Assembly (NCBI RefSeq): GCF_003112555.1
Contig: NZ_BEWB01000015.1
Coordinates: 1 to 64,000 of the forward strand
Direction: 5' to 3'
Origin: Streptomyces coelicoflavus
GTDB lineage: Bacteria > Actinomycetota > Actinomycetes > Streptomycetales > Streptomycetaceae
DNA length: 64,000 bases
The translations under genes were made by a program, and so were the position numbers. Shown here piece after piece: positions 18,762 to 28,026 of this stretch; position 1 is the first letter of the stretch, and each line of letters starts with the position of its first letter. The notes under the pieces were generated by a model. That model saw only the letters and a program-made list of their open reading frames with translations, searched no databases and was not told the origin of the DNA.

Positions 18762-19549
18762 CCGGCACCGACCACGCCGTCCTCATCCTGCGGCTAGCCG
18801 CCCCTCTCCAGTCCTGGGGCGGCCCCTCGCGCTACAACCGTCGCGAAACGCGCTCCCAGCCCACCAAGTCCGGCGTCCTCGGCCTCCTGGCCGCCGCCGA
18901 GGGACGCACCCGCGGAACCTCCCTCACCGATCTGCTCGGCCTGCACCTCGGTGTCCGGGTGGACCAGCCCGGCACCCTGCTGCGGGACTACCACACGTCC
19001 AGTGACTACCGCGGAGTGCCGCTGCTGTCGGCCAAGACCAACGCCAAGGGACAGCAGACCAGGACCGCACCAGCCAAATACACCGGCGTCACCCAACGCT
19101 TCTACCTCCAGGACGCCGTCTTCGTCGCAGTTCTACGCGGCCCCAAAGCCCTGCTGCAGAGCCTGGACGAAGCTGTCCGCAACCCCGTCTTCCCGCTCTC
19201 TCTCGGCCGCCGTTCCTGCCCGCCCACCGGACCTGTCAGCCTCGGACTCTGCGCCGACGCCGGGCTGAAGGAGGCCCTCGAGGGTGTGCCGTGGCAGGCG
19301 AGTGCCCATCGCCGCCGACAGGCCCAGGGCGCCACCGTGGCCCTGGAGGCCACCATCGAGGACCCGGCCGGCGACCAGCTCACCGTCGACGTACCCGACA
19401 CCTACGACCTCAAGACCGGAACGCGGTTCGACCGGCGCACCGTACGTCACCTCTGGGTCACCCTACCCAGCGGCAACGACCGGCCCGCGACAGAATCGGC
19501 CCCCGCCGGACAGCCCGACCACGACCCGTTCGCCCTCCTGGGCTGGTGA
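18758..19549 (+). CDS. casD: Cascade subunit Cas5e (CasD)
   Basis: This 263-residue protein has the Cas5e N-terminus, with LRLAAPLQSWG and SRYNRRETRSQPTKSGVLGLLAAAEG. It also has the later GVTQRFYLQDAVF and SLGRRSCPPTGP elements typical of the RAMP fold. Cas5e binds the 5' handle of the crRNA and contacts Cse1. The start overlaps cas7 (ATGA) and cas6 follows after four bases. Confidence 0.94.
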   Translation: MTGTDHAVLILRLAAPLQSWGGPSRYNRRETRSQPTKSGVLGLLAAAEGRTRGTSLTDLLGLHLGVRVDQPGTLLRDYHTSSDYRGVPLLSAKTNAKGQQTRTAPAKYTGVTQRFYLQDAVFVAVLRGPKALLQSLDEAVRNPVFPLSLGRRSCPPTGPVSLGLCADAGLKEALEGVPWQASAHRRRQAQGATVALEATIEDPAGDQLTVDVPDTYDLKTGTRFDRRTVRHLWVTLPSGNDRPATESAPAGQPDHDPFALLGW

Positions 19550-19553
19550 CCGC

Positions 19554-20339
19554 ATGCCCTACCTGTCGAAGATCGCTCTCAACCCGCGCCGTCGCGCCGC
19601 TGCGGCCCTCCTCTCCAGTCCACACCGCCTGCACGCCGCCGTCCTGTCCGGACTGGCCGTGCAGCCCGTCACCGAACGCGTCCTGTGGCGCCTGGACGGC
19701 AGTACTCCGCACCGGGCGGACGTCCTCGTCCTGACCGAGAGCCGCCCTTCCTGGGCCCATCTCGTCGACGAAGCCGGCTGGCCGGGCGCCGACGGAGGCA
19801 CCCCGCTCATCGCCGACTACACACCGCTGCTGGAACGTCTGGTCCGGGGCCGCGAGTTCGGCTTCCGTCTCACCGCCAACCCGGTCCGGAACACGATCCA
19901 GCCCAGCAAACCGAGCGAACAGCAGGCCGCCCGTCTGAAGGAGGTGGCCGACAACGGCGGTCGGCCTCGTGGCGCGCGGGTCGCCCACCGCACCGCCGCC
20001 CAGCAGCTCGAATGGCTCCTCAAGCGGTGTGAGCGCCACGGTTTCACCATCCCCGACGCCACCGTCGCTCCCCCTGCCCTCGGACTGCAGAGCGAAGGCC
20101 AGGACCTGTCCGCCGGGCCGGCGGCGACCGTCGTCGCCCGCGACATCCTCCGCTTCCGCAAGGGCGCCGACGGTCCGCGCGTCACTCTGTCCACCGCCAC
20201 CTTCGAAGGCCGCCTTCACGTGAGCGACCCCGACGCGCTGCGCGCCTCCCTCCTGGGCGGCATCGGCCCCGCAAAGGGATACGGACAGGGCCTGCTCACC
20301 CTCGCGCCGCTCCGCACCGCCGAGGCGAACCATGGCTGA
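19554..20339 (+). CDS. casE: crRNA endoribonuclease Cas6e (CasE)
   Basis: A 261-residue RAMP protein starting with YLSKIALNPRRRAA. It contains the substrate-facing segment FRLTANPVRN and ends with the Gly-rich loop GIGPAKGYGQGLLTL, which is diagnostic of Cas6e. It cleaves the array transcript within each repeat and stays bound to the 3' hairpin. Both arrays have the same CCCCGC/GCGGGG stem, so one Cas6e can process both. It overlaps cas1 by eight bases. Confidence 0.94.
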   Translation: MPYLSKIALNPRRRAAAALLSSPHRLHAAVLSGLAVQPVTERVLWRLDGSTPHRADVLVLTESRPSWAHLVDEAGWPGADGGTPLIADYTPLLERLVRGREFGFRLTANPVRNTIQPSKPSEQQAARLKEVADNGGRPRGARVAHRTAAQQLEWLLKRCERHGFTIPDATVAPPALGLQSEGQDLSAGPAATVVARDILRFRKGADGPRVTLSTATFEGRLHVSDPDALRASLLGGIGPAKGYGQGLLTLAPLRTAEANHG

Positions 20340-21315
20340 CCCCTGGTGGCGTACCGGCCCACAGGACCTGCACCGACTTGAAGACCGCATCTCCAGCCTC
20401 TACGCCGAGCGCTGTCACATAGACCGGGACGACAACGCCATCGTCCTGGTCAACAAGGTACGTACCGTACATGTCCCGGCCGCTTGGCTCGCCGTGCTTC
20501 TCATCGGCCCCGGCAGCCGTGTCACCCACCCCGCCGTCACCCTGCTCGCCGACTCCGGCACCGCCGTGTGCTGGGTCGGCGAGCAGGGCGTCCGCCTCTA
20601 CGCCACCGGCACCAGCACGGCGCGCGGCTCCCAGCTCCAGCTTCGCCAGGCATGGCTGGTCACCCGTCCGAAGGAGCGCGTCTCCGTCGCCCGCCGCATG
20701 TACGACATGCGCTTCCCCGGCGAGAACACCACCGGCCTCACCCTCCAGCAACTCCGCGGCCGCGAAGGCACTCGCATCCGCAAGCTCTACGCCCAGCACG
20801 CCGAACGCACCGGGGTGCCCTGGACCAAACGCGACTACAAACCGGGCGATGCCTTCGCCGCCGGCGACGACGTCAACCGACTCCTCTCCGCCGCCAACTC
20901 GGCCCTGTACGGCATCTGCCACGCCGCGATCACCGGACTGGGAGCCAGCCCGGCTCTCGGCTTCGTTCACACCGGCAACGCCCTGTCCTTCGTCCTGGAC
21001 ATCGCCGATCTCTACAAAGCCGAGTTCACCATCCCTCTCGCCTTCGACCTCGCTGCACAAGGCCTCACCTCGGAGCGTGACGCGCGTACCGCCCTGCGGG
21101 ATGCCGTCGTGCAGGGGAAGCTCCTGCCCCGCGTCGTCGCCGACATCAAGCAGCTCCTCGTACCCGACGGCAGCGACCTCCCAGACGAGGACCTCGGCGC
21201 CCTCTGGGACGACGGCAACAACGTCGTCAGCGGCGGCCGCAACTGGAGCGCCACACACCACCTCGACATCATCCCTGAACTCACCGACCCCACCCCCGCG
21301 GAGCCGGCCCCGTGA
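20332..21315 (+). CDS. cas1: Spacer-integration nuclease Cas1e
   Basis: This 327-residue protein has the expected metal-binding residues: Glu145 in LRGREGTRIRK, His213 in LGFVHTGNALSF and Asp223/Asp226 in VLDIADLYK. The N-terminal beta domain (SSLYAERCHIDRDDNAIVLVN) is also typical of Cas1e. With Cas2 it integrates new spacers at the leader end of the arrays. All key residues are present, so the adaptation module should be functional. Confidence 0.96.
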   Translation: MADPWWRTGPQDLHRLEDRISSLYAERCHIDRDDNAIVLVNKVRTVHVPAAWLAVLLIGPGSRVTHPAVTLLADSGTAVCWVGEQGVRLYATGTSTARGSQLQLRQAWLVTRPKERVSVARRMYDMRFPGENTTGLTLQQLRGREGTRIRKLYAQHAERTGVPWTKRDYKPGDAFAAGDDVNRLLSAANSALYGICHAAITGLGASPALGFVHTGNALSFVLDIADLYKAEFTIPLAFDLAAQGLTSERDARTALRDAVVQGKLLPRVVADIKQLLVPDGSDLPDEDLGALWDDGNNVVSGGRNWSATHHLDIIPELTDPTPAEPAP

Positions 21316-21656
21316 GCGCCGGGACGACTGTCGTCGTGCTCATCGCGGCTCCTCCCGGGCTCAGGGGACACCTCACCCGCTGGTTCGTCGAAATAGCCGC
21401 CGGCGTCTTCGTCGGCAACCCCAACGCTCGCATCCGCGACCGCCTCTGGACCGTCCTCGCCGAACGCATCCACGACGGCCAAGCCGTCATGATCGAACCG
21501 GCGACCACAGAACAGGGCTGGTCCGCCCGCACCGCAGGCCGCGACCGCTGGACCCCCGTCGACTTCGACGGCCTGACCCTCATAGCCCGTCAGCGCCAGA
21601 ACGGACAACCTTGGCGTGCTGCGAGCGAGGTAAAGGAAAACGGCATGATCACCTGA
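21312..21656 (+). CDS. cas2: Spacer-acquisition protein Cas2e
   Basis: The 114-residue product has the Cas2e N-terminus (TTVVVLIAAPPGLRGHLTRWFVEIAAGVFVG) and the characteristic RIRDRLW helix. The GTG start overlaps the cas1 stop (GTGA). The final codons overlap the conserved leader block of array 2, so the end of this gene is constrained both as protein and as DNA recognition sequence. Confidence 0.95.
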   Translation: MSAGTTVVVLIAAPPGLRGHLTRWFVEIAAGVFVGNPNARIRDRLWTVLAERIHDGQAVMIEPATTEQGWSARTAGRDRWTPVDFDGLTLIARQRQNGQPWRAASEVKENGMIT

Positions 21657-21677
21657 CAACACCGCAGGTCGTAAAGT
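21626..21677 (+). promoter_or_regulatory. Leader of CRISPR array 2, overlapping the cas2 end
   Basis: CGAGGTAAAGGAAAAC (21626-21641) and CCGCAGGTC plus AAAGT ending at 21677 correspond in sequence and spacing to the leader of array 1 on the opposite strand. The first block lies within the last codons of cas2. Only about 20 bases separate the cas2 stop from the first repeat, so the arrays may be transcribed as an extension of the cas operon or from a promoter inside cas2. Confidence 0.78.
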
Positions 21678-23459
21678 GTCGTCCCCGCACCCGCGGGGGT
21701 TGCTCCCTCCTCCGGTCCCTGCCCGACCTCACCTCCCAGTCGTCCCCGCACCCGCGGGGGTTGCTCCGACGGAGGAAAGCCACGTGACGTTGCCGAGAGG
21801 TCGTCCCCGCACCCGCGGGGGTTGCTCCCAGCTCGGGCTGACCGAGGACGAGGCCGCGCGGTCGTCCCCGCACCCGCGGGGGTTGCTCCTTGGCGCGGCG
21901 CTGGTACTCGGCGATCCCGGAGTCGTCCCCGCACCCGCGGGGGTTGCTCGAGGGTCGGGTTCTGGCGGCCGGATTCGATCTTGTCGTCCCCGCACCCGCG
22001 GGGGTTGCTCGCCGTCGGTCTCAGCGTCCGCGCCGTACCTGTCGTCGTCCCCGCACCCGCGGGGGTTGCTCCCCTGGTGAAGCCTGTGCCGTGGCGGCCG
22101 CAGCGTCGTCCCCGCACCCGCGGGGGTTGCTCTGGGGGACGTGAAGTCGGTCTCTGAAATCACGCGTCGTCCCCGCACCCGCGGGGGTTGCTCCACGACG
22201 CGGGACTCGCCGGACGTGCTGAGCGCGTCGTCCCCGCACCCGCGGGGGTTGCTCCCTGGTACCTCCCCGAGGACGCCGTGGAGAACGGTCGTCCCCGCAC
22301 CCGCGGGGGTTGCTCGGCATACCTCATCGAGGGCGCCCGGGAGGGCGAGTCGTCCCCGCACCCGCGGGGGTTGCTCTCATGGCACCCAGCTCAGGGGGCT
22401 CGGTGCCATGTCGTCCCCGCACCCGCGGGGGTTGCTCCTCCTGCTGCTCCTCGGTGAGCCGGTCCATGTAGTCGTCCCCGCACCCGCGGGGGTTGCTCCT
22501 CCTAACGCCCCGGCCACCTCATCTCGTGTTCGTCGTCCCCGCACCCGCGGGGGTTGCTCCACCGGCTCCGGCCGGCCCGTGCCGTTGTACGCGTCGTCCC
22601 CGCACCCGCGGGGGTTGCTCCTGACGGTCTGTGTCGTCCATCTTGCCCACCTTGTCGTCCCCGCACCCGCGGGGGTTGCTCCATCCCGTACCTGGCCAGG
22701 GCGGTGTCACGACGTCGTCCCCGCACCCGCGGGGGTTGCTCGTCCACCCCTACCTTCGGTAGGGACCACCACCCGTCGTCCCGCACCCGCGGGGGTTGCT
22801 CCTACGTGGCCGGCACCTCGGGTCGTCCCCGCACCCGCGGGGGTTGCTCCCGGCAGCAGTGGGCCGAAACCCAGTACGGCATGTCGTCCCCGCACCTGCG
22901 GGGGTTGCTCCTTGTCGCGGCCGGGGAATGCCGGCGCGCTCGGGTCGTCCCCGCACCCGCGGGGGTTGCTCGGCGCAGCTGCAGCCCGAGGACGTCACGG
23001 ACCCGTCGTCCCCGCACCTGCGGGGGTTGCTCGATGAGCGAGGCCGACGCCCGCCAGGCCGTCGCGGCGTCCCCGCACCTGCGGGGGTTGCTCTGCGCGT
23101 ATCCGTGATCGGCTGTGGCCACCTCGGTCGTCCCCACACCCGCGGGGGGGGTGCTCCCACTACCAGATCAAGGGGCGGTGATGGCTGCCGTCTCCCCGCA
23201 CCTGCGGGGTTACTCAGCCGGCCCCTGCCGTTCGGCCTGGACGACGAGGTCGTCCCCGCTCCCGCCGGGTTTGCTTCTTCGACTCCGTGCCGTTCCAGAC
23301 GAGGCTGACGTCGTCCTCGCGCCCGCACGGCTGCTCCAAGGGCGCCGCCGACGCCTACCCCGTGCTGTGGTTGTCCCCGCACCCGCGGGGGTTGCTCCGT
23401 GCTGATCGGCCCACTGCCCCAGGTTGTGCATCCGCGCCGACGTTGGCGGGGGGTTGCTC
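21678..23459 (+). CRISPR. CRISPR array 2, type I-E, about 30 repeats
   Basis: Twenty-eight-base repeats (starting GTCGTCCCCGCACCC and ending GCGGGGGTTGCTC) recur every 61 bases from 21678 to about 22654 without variation. From 22714 onward the repeats and spacings degrade: a 27-base repeat at 22775, a spacer of only about 20 bases before 22822, a C-to-T change in several repeats (CACCTGCGGGG), and strongly mutated repeats at 23188, 23249, 23310 and 23431. This gives about 30 repeats and 29 spacers. Decay at the right end shows the array grows from the left, next to cas2. Confidence 0.97.
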
Positions 23460-23625
23460 CTCCTTCCATGCGGGTGCAGCTGACGGAGTGGGTGGTGTTG
23501 CATTTGCATCTCTGGCGCGCTCGTTACGTCTGCTTCCGTCGTAATCAGTTCCGAATGACGTCCATCGGTTGCTGGTAGGCAACGCACCTGCACGTGACAG
23601 GTGGCCTCGAAGCTCAGTGCTCGCC

Positions 23626-26600
23626 CTACCTCCTGCTCTGCCCATTGGATTGCTTCGGTTGCAGGTGTACGACGGCGGCCTGCTGGTGCTGTACGGTCCG
23701 CTTCGCCTGTTCCTGCTGCACGGTGCGGCGTCCCGTTGTCTCCCTGGCGTGCAGGTCCGGGAGCTTCTCGGCGATCGTGGTGCGCAGGGCCTTCTCGGCG
23801 CGAGCGTTGGCGACTTGGGCACGGTGGCTAGCGGCGAGCTTTCGCAACTCCCCGGCCTGGCGGGTGGCGCGACTGACGTCGTCGCGGTCGCTTTTGTCCA
23901 TGTTGTGGCCGTGCCGGGCGGCGGTGGAGCGCATTTCCAGGAGCCGCTCGGTGGCCTTGTCCGCGCGGTCGGGCACGGGCTGACCCGCTGCACCGAGGGG
24001 TTGGGCGATCAGGCTGTCCCGGACGGTCTCCCACGTCTTCTCCAGCGCCTGTCGGGCGTCGCGCCGGGAGTCGGCTGCCGCGTTCCAGTACGCGGCGCGG
24101 TCTGCGGTCAGGCGCTGGGTCAGCTCGCGGTGTTCCTTCAGCGACGTGCCCGCCAGGCGCAGCGCGAGGCGGCTCTTGCCCTCCCTTTCGGCGAGCTTGC
24201 CGAGCTGGCTGGTGTGTTTCTCGGCTTGGCTGGCCGCGGTGTAGGCGGTCCTCTCGTGCTCCCGTGCGGTGGTGAGGTGGGTCTCCGCCTGGTCGAGGAT
24301 TTGTCCGGCCTCGGCGGCGAACCGCTGCCCCCGGGTTGGCTGGCCGGTGGCCCGCTCCTGGTCGAGGCGGTCGGCGAGTTCGCGGGCCGTGGCCTCGGCC
24401 TTGGCGGCTTCGGTCTCGGCGTCGGCGGCAAGCCGGTCGCCCTCGGCGATGCGGTGGTTCAGCGCCTGCGGGGAGAGCGTGCCGTAGACGCGGGTCCGCC
24501 ACGACGGCACCGCGCGTTCCTCGGCGCCGGCGTTCAGACGGGCGAGGAGCTGCTCGGCCTTCTCCTCGTCGAGCCGGGCCTGTTCCTGGCGCTGGGCTTC
24601 GTCCTTGGCCCGGCGGTGGGACAGGCTCACCGACTTCGCGCGGGCGGCCTTGGCCGTGCTCGTGGTCGTGGTCGTGGTCGTCTGGCGGAGCCTGCGTTCG
24701 GACTCGGCGCGGGCCTGCTCGGCGGACAGCTCGCGCTGCCGGGGCAGCGGTGCGGGCGTTGGCGGTTCACGCAGGAGGTCGGAGACCATGCTGTCCGGCC
24801 GGGACTGGCCCAGGAAACGGGCGAACGCGTCGATGGCGCGCTCCAGTCGTTCCTTCTCGCTGCGGGCCTCTCCGAGCCGGGCCTGGGTCCGCTCGTCCTC
24901 GAGGACGGCCAGCGGGAGCCACAGGTGGTTCTGGCGCCGCGCCCGGGTGATGCCGGGGTAGGTGGCGAAGGCGTTCGCGCCGTGGCCGTACGTCAGGGAC
25001 GTGTTGCACGTGAGGCCCTGGCTCGCGGCGATCGTCATGGCATAGCCCAGGGACAGGGCTCCACCGGTGACCTTCCGGGTCGACACCCAGGCGGACTCCT
25101 CGCGGTAGCCGCCGGGGGCCTTGACGTCCGTCACGCGCCAGGTGATCTCGACGCGGTGGCGGTCGTCCAGGTCGGTGATGACGGCGCGGTAGCCGTTGAG
25201 CATGTCGGGGCCTTCGCCGCGGCGGGAGCGGTAGTCGTTCTCCCTGACGCGGACGACATCGCCCACGGCGAGGGTGAGGGTATCGCCACCGGGCAGGGTG
25301 TAGGTGTGCTCGGCGCCGAGTTCGCCGGCCTCGCGGCGGATCACCTGCGCGCCGAGGTTGAGGGCGTCGACGTCGCTGTTGCGGGCGGCGAGCACCACCA
25401 TGTGGGCGATGAGGTCGTGCGGGTCGGCCCACTCCTGCAGACGCAGCTCGTCCCAGGCCATGAGGATCTGAGAGCGGGCCTCGTCGGCGCTCTCGGCAGG
25501 GTGGATGCGCCCGCCCTCGGCGAGCATCCGCAGCGCCAGCTCGTGGTTGCCGGTGCGCCACACGTCCAGCGCGGCCCGTTCGGCGGCGTCTTCCTGGCGG
25601 CGGTTCTCGGTGAGGGTGAGCCCGTGCACCAAGCGGTGGGTCCCCTTGAACCAGCCGCCCGGCCCGATCGCCTGAAGCTGGAGGTGGTCGCCGACGCAGA
25701 CGACCTTCGTGCCGGTCCGGGCGGCCTCGCCCATCAGCAGGGCCGCGGTGCGGTCGTCGACCATCGTCGCCTCGTCCACGACCAGGACATCGACGCCGCG
25801 AAGACCGTTGCCGTTCTCGATCTCGCCGAGCCAGGCCGCCACGGTCCTGGCGGGGATACCGGAGGCGTCGTGCAGCTGCTGGGCGGCGACCGCGGCGAGG
25901 GTCGCGCCGGCGTACGTCGCACCGGTCGCGTCCCAGCCGATCCTGCACGCCTCCATCAGCGTGGACTTGCCCGCCCCCGCGACACCCACCAGGGCATCGA
26001 CGCCGTGCCCGGCGGTGAGCACCCGGGTCACCGCGGCCTGCTGCTCGGCAGACAGCTCGAACCCGGCGGCGACCTGGAAGACATCGATGGCGGCGGCGGC
26101 CTGGCCCTCGGTGAGCTGCGCCGTGCCGGTGTCGAAGCGTTCCAGTGCCTGGACGCGCACGGACTTCTCCGCGTCGAGGATGTCCTGGGTGGTGTAGCGG
26201 GCGGTCGAGGACATGACGGTGGAACCGAGGGTGGGCACGCGCACCGCGTAACCAGTGACCTCCAGGACGTCGTCGCACAGCCGCTCCAGGCTGTCCGGGT
26301 CGGCGTCGAGGCCGTACTCCAGCGCGTTCGCCACGGCCGCGAGGAGCTGCGCGCGGGTGAACGTCTTCTCGCTCGCGGTCAGTCCCGTCTTCGGGTCGAA
26401 CACGGCGGCCGCGAGGTCAGCGGGCGGCGGGATGTGCGGTCCGCCGCCTGGACTGTCGACGCCGGCGCCGCCGTCCGGGCCGGGCGGGCCGGGGGCGGAT
26501 GCGGCCACCATCGCGTCGACGTCGCCGACAACGGCCTCGGCACGCTCGCGCCAGCTGTCGCGCATCGTCGTGGCGTCGACGTCGACCTTGTCGCGCTTGG

Positions 26601-27780
26601 TCGCCATCGAGGCGGCTTGCTTCTCGGTGCGGGAGGCGTCGGTGCCGGCCTTCTCGTCCACGAGCGCGGCCCGGCGGCTGAACGCGTCGCGCAGTTCGGC
26701 GGGCACCCCGTGGATCTCCCAGGCGCCGGTCCGCTCGACCCGTTCGCGCCGTACCCCGAACCGGCTGTAGGTCAGGGAGCGGACGCGGGCCTTGAAATAG
26801 GCGTCGGCGGCCGACGCGTGCCGGTGCAGGTCGTGCCCCGAGTTGGCGATCGAGCGCCACTCGCCGTCCGAGCAGAGCGCCATGTTGGCGATTGTCGCGT
26901 GCAGGTGCAGGTGGGGGTCGCCGGCCTCTCCGACCTGGATCGGTCGGGCGCTCTGGTGCTCGACCGACCATGCAAGCAGCCCACCGGTGCCCACCCGCAC
27001 CGGTTCCCCGTCCCTACTGCCGACCGCGTACCCGGCCCACCTCTCCAACTGGCGGAAGGTGTCGCGCTTGGCCTCGTGCACCAGGTCGCGCAGCTCCTGC
27101 CCGCCGAGCGCGTCCATGAGCCCTTGCAGGACGCTGTCGCTCTTAGGGAGGTCGAGGACCAGGTCCCAGCCACGCACCCGATCGTCCACGCGCAGGTCTT
27201 TGTGCTCCCACGCGGTGGCCAGCTCCTCTTCGTCGTACACGTCGGCGAGGCGGAGGCCTGCGGCGCGCGCGAGCCTGTGCAGGGTGGCAACCTGCATCCG
27301 GTGAGCCTCGCCGAACCTGTTGACGTTGCGCTGCTGCGCTTGGAAAACACGAAACTGCTTGGGCCTGCCGTCGAACAGCTCGGCAGTCTTCACGCCTTGC
27401 TCCTCGGCCGCCTGCTCGATCGCCTCGACCAGCCGGGCGGTGGTGAGCTGTGCCTTCTCGTGAGCGCGGACCGACGTACGTGAGGTAACCAACCGGGCCC
27501 CGGTCGCCGGGTGGCAGCCCGCCATGATCCGCCGGGCGGCCGCCTTGCCCTCCTCGTCCAGAGCGGCACCCTCGACCAGCTCTAAGGCCTCCAGGCCGCT
27601 GCCCATCCAGACCAGCGAGGCCCCGCCCTCCGGTCGCAGCCGGTAGTCGACAGCCGGGATCCCGGCGTCGTCCAGGACCACCGTCTCGCCTCCACCGGTC
27701 TCCACCACCGCGCACCCGGCGTGCTCCTTGAGCCGGTACTCGACCTGCTCATCCGCCACGATCTTCGTCAGCCAGGCCAC
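23626..27780 (-). CDS. traA: MobF conjugative relaxase-helicase (TraA-like)
   Basis: This 1,384-residue protein has an N-terminal TrwC-type relaxase domain with a candidate catalytic Tyr15 (EQVEYRLKEH) and the metal-binding HUH motif DPHLHLHATI at about 288-297. A RecD-like helicase follows, with Walker A GVAGAGKS near residue 600 and Walker B LVVDEATMV. The C-terminal 400 residues are charged and coiled-coil-like. It would nick oriT and unwind the transferred strand. GTG 27780 is preferred over 27801 because AGAGGG lies six bases upstream. It reads leftward toward the end of CRISPR array 2. Confidence 0.92.
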   Translation of the reverse strand: MAWLTKIVADEQVEYRLKEHAGCAVVETGGGETVVLDDAGIPAVDYRLRPEGGASLVWMGSGLEALELVEGAALDEEGKAAARRIMAGCHPATGARLVTSRTSVRAHEKAQLTTARLVEAIEQAAEEQGVKTAELFDGRPKQFRVFQAQQRNVNRFGEAHRMQVATLHRLARAAGLRLADVYDEEELATAWEHKDLRVDDRVRGWDLVLDLPKSDSVLQGLMDALGGQELRDLVHEAKRDTFRQLERWAGYAVGSRDGEPVRVGTGGLLAWSVEHQSARPIQVGEAGDPHLHLHATIANMALCSDGEWRSIANSGHDLHRHASAADAYFKARVRSLTYSRFGVRRERVERTGAWEIHGVPAELRDAFSRRAALVDEKAGTDASRTEKQAASMATKRDKVDVDATTMRDSWRERAEAVVGDVDAMVAASAPGPPGPDGGAGVDSPGGGPHIPPPADLAAAVFDPKTGLTASEKTFTRAQLLAAVANALEYGLDADPDSLERLCDDVLEVTGYAVRVPTLGSTVMSSTARYTTQDILDAEKSVRVQALERFDTGTAQLTEGQAAAAIDVFQVAAGFELSAEQQAAVTRVLTAGHGVDALVGVAGAGKSTLMEACRIGWDATGATYAGATLAAVAAQQLHDASGIPARTVAAWLGEIENGNGLRGVDVLVVDEATMVDDRTAALLMGEAARTGTKVVCVGDHLQLQAIGPGGWFKGTHRLVHGLTLTENRRQEDAAERAALDVWRTGNHELALRMLAEGGRIHPAESADEARSQILMAWDELRLQEWADPHDLIAHMVVLAARNSDVDALNLGAQVIRREAGELGAEHTYTLPGGDTLTLAVGDVVRVRENDYRSRRGEGPDMLNGYRAVITDLDDRHRVEITWRVTDVKAPGGYREESAWVSTRKVTGGALSLGYAMTIAASQGLTCNTSLTYGHGANAFATYPGITRARRQNHLWLPLAVLEDERTQARLGEARSEKERLERAIDAFARFLGQSRPDSMVSDLLREPPTPAPLPRQRELSAEQARAESERRLRQTTTTTTTSTAKAARAKSVSLSHRRAKDEAQRQEQARLDEEKAEQLLARLNAGAEERAVPSWRTRVYGTLSPQALNHRIAEGDRLAADAETEAAKAEATARELADRLDQERATGQPTRGQRFAAEAGQILDQAETHLTTAREHERTAYTAASQAEKHTSQLGKLAEREGKSRLALRLAGTSLKEHRELTQRLTADRAAYWNAAADSRRDARQALEKTWETVRDSLIAQPLGAAGQPVPDRADKATERLLEMRSTAARHGHNMDKSDRDDVSRATRQAGELRKLAASHRAQVANARAEKALRTTIAEKLPDLHARETTGRRTVQQEQAKRTVQHQQAAVVHLQPKQSNGQSRR

Positions 27781-27947
27781 GGTTGTCCCTCTGTTCCCCA
27801 CGTGCGCTTGTGCTTCCCCGCGTGCCGGGGTCCCCCGCGAGGGGAACCCCCTTTGTCCTCATGTCGTTTTTGATCTTTATGCCGCTTATGATCCTTGCAT
27901 CTGCCGAGGCGAAGATCAGGCATCTGGTGCCCGCGGTCGGACGACGT
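27781..27947 (+). other. Intergenic segment upstream of traA, possible oriT/promoter region
   Basis: This gap holds two GC-rich hairpins (CCCCGCGTGCCGGGG and CCCCGCGAGGGG, 27818-27846) followed by an AT-richer stretch near 27860-27900. Relaxase genes are often preceded by their nick site, so oriT could lie here, but no known nic sequence was recognised. The last five bases, GACGT, are the left target duplication of the neighbouring transposon. Confidence 0.35.
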
Positions 27948-28026
27948 TGTCGGACGACGTCAGAACGTCAGTGGCTGGCGACACGAAATGTCAGCGGACG
28001 GCGACATGAGGTGTGTCAGTAGGCGG
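27948..28026 (+). repeat. Left transposon end with transposase-binding repeats
   Basis: After the terminal TGTCGGACGACG come two copies of a GGCGACAYG-type motif: GGCGACACGAAATGTCAG from 27977 and GGCGACATGAGGTGTGTCAG ending at 28020. The block 27977-28026 aligns over its whole 50 bases with the inverted block 35318-35367. The stop codon of the HTH gene (27991) lies inside this end, so that gene reads right into the terminus. Confidence 0.85.

Noticed and set aside
23569..27483. Open frame of 1,304 residues on the plus strand opposite traA
   Set aside because: Its product is low-complexity and matches no family, while the minus strand encodes a relaxase with HUH and P-loop motifs; it is a GC-rich antisense shadow.
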